This document shows positions 12,423 to 19,661 of a stretch of DNA of 28,086 nt, piece by piece. The stretch's first letter is position 1; every line of letters begins with the position of its first letter. The notes under the pieces are model-generated. The model was not told the origin of the DNA. It saw only the letters and a program-made list of their open reading frames with translations, and ran no database searches. The stretch lies in assembly GCA_035495815.1 (NCBI GenBank), contig DATJFH010000057.1, forward strand, positions 1 to 28,086. The letters run 5' to 3'. Source of the DNA: DATJFH01 sp035495815 (GTDB lineage Bacteria; Acidobacteriota; Terriglobia; Bryobacterales; Bryobacteraceae). Position numbers and translations under genes: made by a program.

Positions 12423-15400
12423 TCAATAGAGAAGTTTGAGCGCGAACTGTATCACGCGAGGCTGATTGGACATCGCGCTTACGACGCCGAATTGATTATT
12501 GCCCTGGCTCATATTCGGCGGCGCGAACCGCGGGGTGTTGGTCAGGTTGAAAAACTCGGCGCGAAACTGCAGATTCCAGCGCTCGCGGATTCTGGTGTTC
12601 TTGAGCATGGAGAAATCCACCTGCCCGGCGCGGTCGCTGCGAAGACCGCTGTAGCTGCGCGCCGCGTTGCCGTAGGAGTAGGCCTCCGGCGTGGTGAACT
12701 GGCTTATGTCGAACCAGCGCTGCGCCGTCGGGGTGTCCAACTTCGCGCTCACGCCGCTCCAATTCGGCCGTTGGCCGCCGCCCTGCGAGAAGGTGTTGTT
12801 GGTCGCCGAACCGGGTCCGAGCGGGTTACCGCTGTAGGTCAGGTAGATTCCGGACACTTGCCATCCGCCAAACAGCCGCCCTCCGACTCCCTTGGCGCTC
12901 TTGTAAAACGGCAGCTCGTAAACCACGTTGAAAATGAAACGGTGCGTCTGATCGAGATCCGAGACAGACCGGTCGGCGCGCAGATTATTCCAATTCTGGA
13001 AGCCGGAGCCGCCCGTAGCCTCGCCGGCGAAGGTACCGATGTTGTAGTCAATCGATTTGGAGTAGGTGTAGGTGCCGAGCAGAGTCAGACCGTTGGCGTA
13101 CCGGCGTTCGGCTTTGATGCCGAGAGCGTGGTAGATGGAAGTGGCCCAGGTGGCGTTCGAGCTGGTGACGCCGTCGAAGTGCGGATAGGGACGCAATAAT
13201 TGCGCCCTGGACAAGGTAGCCTGAGCGAGGGCCCCGTTCGTAATCTGGCCCGCGAATGGATTCGGTACCTGGGTTCGCAAGCCGTCCTTCAACGCCAGCG
13301 CGGAGTCCGGCAGGGTGTTGAGCTGGAGATTCTGGGGGAACTTCACGCCGTGGCTGCCGATGTAGCCCGCCTCGATCAGCAACGCGCCGGGCAGCTCGTG
13401 CTGCACGTTGAAATTCCACTGGACGGCATAGGGGGTGAGATTGCTGCGGTCGGTGAAGTTGATCGCCTGGCCGAGCAGGGTCGCCGGACCCTGGCTGCTG
13501 CCGGACGCCTTGACCAGGCCCGTCGGGTAGGGGTTGCTCAGAGTGTTGAACGGGCGCAGTCCGTCAAGGCTGGTGACCATGGTGGTCTGGGCGGAAAATC
13601 CGGAGACGCCGAACGCCCCGAATCCGCTGCCGATGCCGGTGAGGCTCGAATAAAACATTCCCGTGCCGCCGCGGAGAACGGTCTTCGGCGCAACCTGGTA
13701 GGCGAAACCGAAGCGCGGAGCGATGTTGTTCTTGTCGAAAATGGTGTTCGTGCGGGGCACGCCGTTGACTCCGACGAAGGTCAGCACGCCGTGCAGATCG
13801 AGGCCGGGAGCAGTGAGCGGCGGCCTGGCGCCGAAATCGAAATTCGTCAGCTGATTGAACCGGTCGGTGCGGGGTGTTTCCATTTCCCAGCGCAGGCCGA
13901 GATTTAAAGTAAGCCGCGAAGTGACTTTGTAGGAATCCTGCAGATAAGCGCCGTAATACTTGGTCTGATTGGCGATGGCGGGAGCGGGGTTGATGTTTCC
14001 GCCGGAGACAGTTCCCAGGAGGAAGGACGCGAAGGCGTGTCCCCCGATGGCGCTCGACGCCGCCGGATTGGGACCTTGCGTGAAAGCGGCGTTGAAGCTG
14101 AAGAGCGGTGTGTTGGCTCCCGTCTGCAGATTGTTAAACGTAATCACGCGGTACTCCGCCCCAGCTTTCAGAGTGTGACGCGTCAGGGATTTCGAGACAC
14201 TTACCTGGGCCGCGTGCGTGTCGTTTCCGAGCCGGATGATATCGGTGGCTCCGAGTGAGCCGCCGACCACGATGTTGGCGATCGAGCCGGTGACGTTGTA
14301 GCCGGTGATCCCGAAATTGGGAAACGCGCGGGGCACCAGTTGCGGTCCCAGGTCCGCCGGAAACCCGAGAGTGGCGATGTCGAAGGGCTCGCTGAACGCG
14401 GAGCGGAAATTGGAGAGCCGCGTGTAGGAGTAGCGGAAGGTGGCGAGTAAGGTCGGGCTGAAGGAGTGCGTGTCCTCGACTACGGAGTTGCGGCGGCCAA
14501 AAGTCTGGGGGCCGGTGCCGGGCGAACCCGGATTCTGCGGGCCGTAGGGAGCGGCGCGGATGAAGGGTGTATCGTCGGCGGAGTAGCGGGCGAAGAAGCG
14601 GTTCTTCTCGTTGAAGTAGTGATCGACGCGGTAGCTCATGGCATCCTTGTCGACCCTGTTGCCGTCGGTGCGCGCGTAATTGTTGACGCCCGTGAAGGGG
14701 TTGCTGCCGGCCGCGTTGGGAGTGGGAAAGAATTTGGAGGCGGCGAGAGCCACTTTGTCGATGCGGTTGGCGGGGATGCGGTTCCCCGGGAACGCTTCGC
14801 GAATGGATCCCGCGCCGGCCGGGTTGGCCGCGGTGGTCAACGGATCGTAGATGGTGATGAGTGCGCCGGCGGCGTTGCGAATATTGCTGAAATCGCCGCC
14901 CAGCTCGGGCGCCCGCGGAACGGTGCCGACGAACGTGATCCCCTGAACGAAGCGGACCGATTCTCCGCTGACGAAGAAGAAGGTCTTGTTGCGGCCGTCG
15001 TACAACTTGGGAATCGAAACGGGTCCGCCCAGGGTCCCGCCGAACTGATTGAACTTGAACGGAGGCGCTTTCTGGCCGGAGACATTGGCGAAGAAATCGT
15101 TAGCGTTCAAAGCGTCGTTCCGAAGGAACTCATACAGGGTGAGGTGATAATTGTTCGATCCCGAGCGCGTGACCACGTTGAACACGCCGCCGGCCGCGCG
15201 CCCGTATTCCGCGCTGAAGCTGTTGGTCTCCACTTTGAATTCCTGCACCATGTCCGGGTTGGCGTTGATTACCGGCTGGTTCTGGGAGGCGGCGGAATTG
15301 GGAGCGCCGTCCAGCAGGAATTCGTTGGACGCGGCCCGCTGCCCGTTGATGGCATAGGATACCGTGCTGATCTGGTCCACCACCAGGTTGTTGACCCCGC

Positions 15401-15875
15401 CGGAGGGACGCACGCCGGGCACGATCATGGCCAGAGCGTAAGTGTTCCGCCCGAGCAGCGGGAGTTCTGTAATCTGCTTGCTTTGCACCACCTGGCCGAG
15501 CGTGGCGGTCTCGCTGTCGAGCACGATGCTCTGCGCCCGGACCTCCACCGTTTCGGTGATCTGCCCGACCTGCAGGGTCAGATCCAGACGGGCGACCTGT
15601 TGAACCACCAGCTCGAGGCTGGTCTGGCGCAGCGTCTGGAAGCCCGGCTTGGTGACGGCGACAGTATAGAATCCGGGCGGGAGTTGCGGGATGTTATAAA
15701 AACCCTGGTCGTTGGCATCGGCCGAGGTTTCGACTCCACTGGCGACCGATTGGACCGTAACTTTCGCGCCGGGAACCACCGCTCCCGTGGAGTCGGTGAT
15801 CCGTCCGGTGAGGGAAGCAGTTTGAGGAAAGGCCGCAGCCACGGCCAAAAGCACCAAAGCGATACAACGTAGCAT
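12423..15875 (-). CDS. Oar-type TonB-dependent outer-membrane receptor with carboxypeptidase-regulatory domain (first copy)
   Basis: A 1150-residue outer-membrane protein. It has a signal peptide (about 1-18), a carboxypeptidase-regulatory-like (Ig-fold) domain from ASLTGRITDSTGAVVPGAKV (about 20-110), then a plug domain with ELPLLGRNTYALAMIVPGV and the YAINGQRAASNEFLLDGAPN motif. A long beta-barrel runs to the C-terminus, which ends ALKLLY with the terminal aromatic expected for BAM-dependent insertion. It should import a large or scarce ligand using TonB energy. Such Oar-like proteins are strongly expanded in Solibacter-type acidobacteria, and ligands are mostly unknown. No SusD-like lipoprotein is nearby. 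The gene leads a two-gene unit with the di-heme cytochrome. No ribosome site precedes the ATG; a perfect TATAAT lies nine bases upstream. Confidence 0.92.
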   Translation of the reverse strand: MLRCIALVLLAVAAAFPQTASLTGRITDSTGAVVPGAKVTVQSVASGVETSADANDQGFYNIPQLPPGFYTVAVTKPGFQTLRQTSLELVVQQVARLDLTLQVGQITETVEVRAQSIVLDSETATLGQVVQSKQITELPLLGRNTYALAMIVPGVRPSGGVNNLVVDQISTVSYAINGQRAASNEFLLDGAPNSAASQNQPVINANPDMVQEFKVETNSFSAEYGRAAGGVFNVVTRSGSNNYHLTLYEFLRNDALNANDFFANVSGQKAPPFKFNQFGGTLGGPVSIPKLYDGRNKTFFFVSGESVRFVQGITFVGTVPRAPELGGDFSNIRNAAGALITIYDPLTTAANPAGAGSIREAFPGNRIPANRIDKVALAASKFFPTPNAAGSNPFTGVNNYARTDGNRVDKDAMSYRVDHYFNEKNRFFARYSADDTPFIRAAPYGPQNPGSPGTGPQTFGRRNSVVEDTHSFSPTLLATFRYSYTRLSNFRSAFSEPFDIATLGFPADLGPQLVPRAFPNFGITGYNVTGSIANIVVGGSLGATDIIRLGNDTHAAQVSVSKSLTRHTLKAGAEYRVITFNNLQTGANTPLFSFNAAFTQGPNPAASSAIGGHAFASFLLGTVSGGNINPAPAIANQTKYYGAYLQDSYKVTSRLTLNLGLRWEMETPRTDRFNQLTNFDFGARPPLTAPGLDLHGVLTFVGVNGVPRTNTIFDKNNIAPRFGFAYQVAPKTVLRGGTGMFYSSLTGIGSGFGAFGVSGFSAQTTMVTSLDGLRPFNTLSNPYPTGLVKASGSSQGPATLLGQAINFTDRSNLTPYAVQWNFNVQHELPGALLIEAGYIGSHGVKFPQNLQLNTLPDSALALKDGLRTQVPNPFAGQITNGALAQATLSRAQLLRPYPHFDGVTSSNATWATSIYHALGIKAERRYANGLTLLGTYTYSKSIDYNIGTFAGEATGGSGFQNWNNLRADRSVSDLDQTHRFIFNVVYELPFYKSAKGVGGRLFGGWQVSGIYLTYSGNPLGPGSATNNTFSQGGGQRPNWSGVSAKLDTPTAQRWFDISQFTTPEAYSYGNAARSYSGLRSDRAGQVDFSMLKNTRIRERWNLQFRAEFFNLTNTPRFAPPNMSQGNNQFGVVSAMSNQPRVIQFALKLLY

Positions 15876-15884
15876 ATTGGGTGC

Positions 15885-15890
15885 ATTATA
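15885..15890 (-). promoter_or_regulatory. Likely -10 box of the first TonB receptor gene
   Basis: A perfect TATAAT on the minus strand ends nine bases before the ATG at 15875, with GCACCCAAT between and no ribosome site. A normal start six to seven bases downstream would leave a leader of only two or three bases. The -35 position has no good match. Confidence 0.45.
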
Positions 15891-16028
15891 TACTAACGTT
15901 TTGAACCGCTTATAAACCGAAAACCTCGGGCGCCGGCCACCTCCTCCGCTTCAGCGTCTCATCCATGACTCACATCTGCCATTCTCGACTTCGAACCGGT
16001 AAGCGGACAGTCGCCGAAAATGCTAAGA

Positions 16029-16034
16029 TATTAA
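16029..16034 (+). promoter_or_regulatory. Possible -10 box of ssrA
   Basis: TATTAA lies seven bases before the inferred tmRNA 5' end at 16042, the right distance for a -10 element. A partial -35-like CGGACA is at 16004-16009 but the spacing (19 bases) is long. TAAGAT at 16024-16029 is an alternative. Confidence 0.35.
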
Positions 16035-16041
16035 ATGAAAA

Positions 16042-16392
16042 GGGGGCGCAACGGTTTCGACGGGATTGAATCGAGGTGGAAAGGCGTGCCGGGTTCCGAG
16101 CTCCCGTAAAACGATCGGAAAACCAAAATTGCCAACACGCAATTTGCATACGCTGCTTAATTAATTAAGTAGCCGCTCCGGCGGGTGAGCCTGTGCGCCA
16201 GCTAGTGAGCGTCATTTTACAGGATAGGTCGAAGGTTTCTGTTCGGAGCCTGAAGGCCGAGATTAATCGGACTAAGGAAGCGTCTTCTTGCCGGTTCTAA
16301 GGCGCGACTCGAAAACCTTGAATCGGATACGCACGTAGTCGTTCCATTGCGAGCTTTCTCGGACGCGGGTTCAACTCCCGCCGCCTCCACCA
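16042..16392 (+). ncRNA. ssrA: Transfer-messenger RNA (tmRNA), one-piece
   Basis: A standard tmRNA gene of about 351 bases. The 5' end GGGGGCGCAACGGTTTCGACGGG is the hallmark start (shown here in part: GGTTTCGACGGG). The 3' end carries a T-arm GGGTTCAACTCCC and CGCCTCCACCA, with CCA encoded. The first seven bases (GGGGGCG) pair with CGCCTCC before the ACCA end, including one G-U pair. The tag frame starts at GCC 16131 and reads ANTQFAYAA, then TAA at 16158-16160 followed by further TAA/TAG stops. The ending YAA fits a ClpXP-type degradation tag. With SmpB (not in this window) it rescues stalled ribosomes. It is flanked by minus-strand genes and so is transcribed alone. Ends are set from the acceptor stem and are accurate to a base or so. 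Confidence 0.97.
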
Positions 16393-16443
16393 CAGTTTCG
16401 ACACTTTTCAACACTTTCAACATCCCAAAAGGACACCCCTGCA

Positions 16444-17793
16444 TTACCGGGTGGTTTCGGATTTCAATAGCTCGACGGAAGTCCGGATCTCTTCCCGGGG
16501 AATCAGCGCCGGCCAGTAGGCGACGATCTCACGCACCGGCGGCTTGCCCTCTCCGAAGCCGGTTGCACCCGGGGGACCGTTGAGCACCAGAGGAATCAGC
16601 TCCCGCGTGAAACGCTCCACGGCGCGCTGATCCTGCCCGCGCACTCCGATTCGCAGCTGCGTCTCCGGAGGATTCGCCATCGGAATGGCCAGCGCGCCGT
16701 GGCATGCGTTCACGCCGAGATATTCCGTGTGGATCTCCTCGAAGCGGAGGCCCAGCCCGGCCAGCCGCTGCCGCACGATCGAATCGGCGGCGCGCGCTTT
16801 TTCGAGCGCCTGCGGAGCGCTGTACACCAGGGTCCCGACGGCCTTCCAGCCGTTCGAATAGCTGATCGACAGCTTCAGCATGGCCGGCCTCGGCCCGCCT
16901 CGAACGCCGGATACCCGCACCCGGTCCGGACCGCTGTCCGCCAGCCGGATCGAAGTGAAGTCGGCCACGCAGTCCGGCGTGATGTAGTTGCGCGGGTCTC
17001 CGAGCTCGTACAGCAGCTGCTCCTTCACCACGTCGGAATGAACGCGGCCGCCCGTGCCCCGATGCTTGGTGATAGTGAACGATCCGTCCGCCTCCGCTTC
17101 CACGATCGGGTAGCCCACATTCGCCATGTCCGGGATGTTCCGCCAGTCGACCTGCGAGTTGCCGCCCGTACACTGCGCTCCGCATTCTACGATGTGTCCG
17201 GCAATCGTTCCCGCCGCCAGCTTGTCCCACTCCTGGTCGCCCCAGCCGAAGGTATGAATCATGGGCGCCAGCGCCAGAGCGGTATCCGTGCAGCGACCCG
17301 CGATCACCACCTGCGCGCCGGTTTCGAGCGCCTCAGCCAGCGGAAACGCGCCGATGTAGGCGTTGGCGCTGAGCACTCTCGGCCGGATGGTCGAGAGCGG
17401 CTCGCCGCTATCCATGTCGCGCATCTCATGTCCGGCGGCGATCAGTTCGTCAAGCCGCGGATAAATATCGTCGCCGAGAACTACCGCCACCTCGATCCCA
17501 GGCGCTGCCTTCAGCACGGCTTGGGCGCAGGCCAGCGGATTGACGCCGCCGGCGTTGGCGATCACCTTGATGTTCCGCTCGCGGATCTGCCTCGCGATAC
17601 GGCCGATCAGCGGAGGAAAATCGCGCGCATACCCGAGCTGCGGATCGCCGTCCTTCTGCTTCTGCAGAATCGACATGGTGACCTCGGCCAGATAGTCCAG
17701 AACCAGGTAATCGATCGGCCCCTGCTCCACCAGGCGAACCGGCGCCTCCAGCCAGTCGCCCCAGAAGCCTTGTCCATTTGCGATTCGGATCAT
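16444..17793 (-). CDS. AtuA/DUF1446-family protein (acyclic terpene utilisation type)
   Basis: A 449-residue protein of the AtuA (DUF1446) family, first noted in the Pseudomonas citronellol/geraniol catabolic cluster; its biochemical role is not settled. Recognisable pieces are the start IRIANGQGFWGDW, DYLVLDYLAEVTMSIL (about 28-43), KVIANAGGVNPLACAQ (about 76-91), the VVIAGRCTDTALALAPMIHTFGW region (about 160-182), and GTGGRVHSDVVKEQLLYELGDP in the middle. The length is typical for a stand-alone member. It has no signal peptide, so it is cytoplasmic. Its ATG is five bases after the stop of the carboxyltransferase gene, with no separate ribosome site, so the two are surely one operon. The 3' end converges on ssrA, 51 bases away. 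Confidence 0.88.
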   Translation of the reverse strand: MIRIANGQGFWGDWLEAPVRLVEQGPIDYLVLDYLAEVTMSILQKQKDGDPQLGYARDFPPLIGRIARQIRERNIKVIANAGGVNPLACAQAVLKAAPGIEVAVVLGDDIYPRLDELIAAGHEMRDMDSGEPLSTIRPRVLSANAYIGAFPLAEALETGAQVVIAGRCTDTALALAPMIHTFGWGDQEWDKLAAGTIAGHIVECGAQCTGGNSQVDWRNIPDMANVGYPIVEAEADGSFTITKHRGTGGRVHSDVVKEQLLYELGDPRNYITPDCVADFTSIRLADSGPDRVRVSGVRGGPRPAMLKLSISYSNGWKAVGTLVYSAPQALEKARAADSIVRQRLAGLGLRFEEIHTEYLGVNACHGALAIPMANPPETQLRIGVRGQDQRAVERFTRELIPLVLNGPPGATGFGEGKPPVREIVAYWPALIPREEIRTSVELLKSETTR

Positions 17794-17798
17794 AAAAA

Positions 17799-19385
17799 TT
17801 ATCCGCGCTGCGCTCCCCCGCCGCTCATTTCGAGCGCCAGGATCAGCGCGCGCCGCGTGTCTCTCGGATCGATCACGGCGTCGGCGTGGCCCCGCGCGGC
17901 GGCATATCGCGCGTCCAGCCAGCGCTCGTAATCGGCGCGGGTGCGCTCGATGGAGGCCTTCAGCTCGTCGGGCAGCGGCGTACCGGCGGCTTTGTATTTT
18001 TCCAGTTCCACGGAGTACATGGCCTGGATGGCGGAATCACCTTCCATCACGCCGATCCGCGCGCTGGGCCAACTGAACGTGAAGCTCGGATCGAAGCCCT
18101 GCCCCGCCATCGCGTAGTAGCCGGCGCCGCTGGCGTGATTCAAGGTCACGACGATTTTAGGAACGCCGGCGCAGGACATCGATTCCACCATTTCCGCTCC
18201 AGCCCGGATGATGCCGGACGCCTCGGCCTCGGGCCCCACCATGAACCCCGAGACATCCTGCAGGTAAATCAGCGGCAGCCCCTGCCTGTCCGCGGTCTCC
18301 ACAAAATACGACACCTTCCGCGCGGACTCGGTGTAGATGATCCCTCCGATCCGGGGACGGTCCGGCCCCTTGAGGAATCCGCGGCGATTGGCTATCACGG
18401 CAACCGGCCGCCCGGCCAGGCGCGCATTCGCGCAAAGCATCTCCGGGGCGTGCTCCGGCTGGAATTCCAGATAGTCCTCGCGATCGAAAACCATGGCGAG
18501 TATCTGCTCCATCTCGTACGGCAGCCGGTGGTCGGCCGGCAGAACGCCGTAGATGTCCTCCGGCAGCTGCGCCGTGGTGTCCACGGACGAGGCGCCCGGA
18601 CCCGGCATCTCGCGAAACCGTCGCCGGATCAGGGCCAGGCACTCCTCGTCGTCGTGAGCGATGTAATGCGCCACGCCGCTCACCGCCGTGTGCATGCGCG
18701 CGCCGCCGAGCGATTCGGAATCGACCACCTGTCCGGTCGCGCCCTTGACCAGGTTGGCGCCCCCCAGACCCATGAAACTCGTCCCTTCGACCATGATGAT
18801 CGTGTCGCTCAGCGCAGGCAGGTAGGCTCCGCCGGCGATGCAGGGCCCCATTACGGCGGCGATCTGGGGAATCCGCAGCTTCCGCCGCATCAGCGAATTG
18901 TAGTAGAAGATTCGCCCCGCTCCGTACTGCCCGGGAAAGATACCGTCCTGATAGGGAAGGTTGACGCCCGCCGAATCGACCAGGTACACGATCGGCGCCC
19001 GGTTCCGCATGGCGATCTCCTGGGCTCGCAGAATCTTGCTGATGGTCTCGGGCCACCATGCGCCGGCCTTGACCGTGGCGTCGTTGGCGACCACCACTGC
19101 CGGCCGGCCCTCGATCTTGCCGATTCCGGTGACCACGCCGGCCGCCGGCGCCTGCCCGTCGTAGCGGTCATAGGCGATCAGAAGGCCGATTTCCTGAAAC
19201 CAGGCGTCCTTGTCGAGCAAGCGCGACAGCCTTTCCCGGGCGGTTAGCTTCCCGGCGTGATGCTGCTTTTCGATCTTCGCCGGTCCTCCGCCTTCCCGCA
19301 GGCGATCCTCGAGGGAGCGCAACTGTTCCACCAGCAGCGTCATGTGGGCCGCGGCGGCGATCGCGGCTGGAGTCTGGGCGCGCAT
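17799..19385 (-). CDS. Acyl-CoA carboxylase carboxyltransferase (beta) subunit, methylcrotonyl/geranyl-CoA type
   Basis: A 528-residue biotin-dependent carboxyltransferase. It moves CO2 from carboxybiotin to an acyl-CoA. The N-terminal crotonase-fold half has the family opening KIEKQHHAGKLTARERLSRLLD (about 38-60) and the acyl-CoA loop GPCIAGGAYLPALSD (about 180-195). The C-terminal half has the biotin-side SGFMVGPEAEASGIIRAGAEM and NHASGAGYYAMAG. GGAYLPALSD, GLGGANLVKGATGQVVDSESLGGARMH and the length fit methylcrotonyl/geranyl-CoA enzymes better than propionyl-CoA carboxylase. The ATG at 19385 has a weak AAGGA upstream; Met15 (19343) is the alternative. The biotin carboxylase/BCCP subunit it needs is not in the window. 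The AtuA gene directly follows, suggesting leucine or isoprenoid breakdown. The exact substrate is an inference. Confidence 0.9.
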   Translation of the reverse strand: MRAQTPAAIAAAAHMTLLVEQLRSLEDRLREGGGPAKIEKQHHAGKLTARERLSRLLDKDAWFQEIGLLIAYDRYDGQAPAAGVVTGIGKIEGRPAVVVANDATVKAGAWWPETISKILRAQEIAMRNRAPIVYLVDSAGVNLPYQDGIFPGQYGAGRIFYYNSLMRRKLRIPQIAAVMGPCIAGGAYLPALSDTIIMVEGTSFMGLGGANLVKGATGQVVDSESLGGARMHTAVSGVAHYIAHDDEECLALIRRRFREMPGPGASSVDTTAQLPEDIYGVLPADHRLPYEMEQILAMVFDREDYLEFQPEHAPEMLCANARLAGRPVAVIANRRGFLKGPDRPRIGGIIYTESARKVSYFVETADRQGLPLIYLQDVSGFMVGPEAEASGIIRAGAEMVESMSCAGVPKIVVTLNHASGAGYYAMAGQGFDPSFTFSWPSARIGVMEGDSAIQAMYSVELEKYKAAGTPLPDELKASIERTRADYERWLDARYAAARGHADAVIDPRDTRRALILALEMSGGGAQRG

Positions 19386-19448
19386 GCATCCTTATGGTCC
19401 ACTGTCTTTCGCATGCGGCGCAAGTGGGCCGCGCGCGCGGCCGCGGCG

Positions 19449-19661
19449 ATGAAGTTGTCGTTATCTACAGTTGTTGTGCGGGAACTCGATTCACAACTGG
19501 CGCTCTATGATATTCGAACGATCGAATCGGCGATGGATTCACTGCTGTCCACCGAGCGGCTGGTGGCCGTCCTGGGTCCGCCGGGCGATGCGGCTGGATT
19601 TTTTTTCAGAAGTGTATCTTCACCACAAATTCGAAGACTCGCGGATCGAGCGCTGTCGTGA
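19449..19661 (+). other. Short ORF or gene relic, unrecognised
   Basis: In the 220-base gap between two minus-strand genes, a plus-strand frame starting ATG at 19449 reads like protein for about 50 residues (starting KLSLSTVVVRELDSQLALYD, then DSLLSTERLVAVLGPPGD), after which it runs through TTTTTTTT into the 3' end of the TonB receptor gene and ends at 19661. Its codons are less GC-rich at the third position than its neighbours. I do not recognise it. It may be the remnant of a gene truncated by rearrangement, or chance. Confidence 0.22.

Noticed and set aside
14466..15872. A 468-residue plus-strand frame opposite the first TonB receptor.
   Set aside because: No domain or ribosome site; the receptor on the other strand is continuous from signal peptide to terminal aromatic residue.
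16393..16443. A Rho-independent terminator directly after ssrA.
   Set aside because: The 51 bases contain repeated TTTCAACACTTTCAACA-like sequence but no stem of useful length followed by a T-run.
19583..19607. An eight-T run after CCGC...GCGG as an intrinsic terminator on the plus strand.
   Set aside because: The stem is only four pairs with a long loop, six bases separate it from the T-run, and no convincing plus-strand gene ends there. On the minus strand the run is A and cannot terminate.
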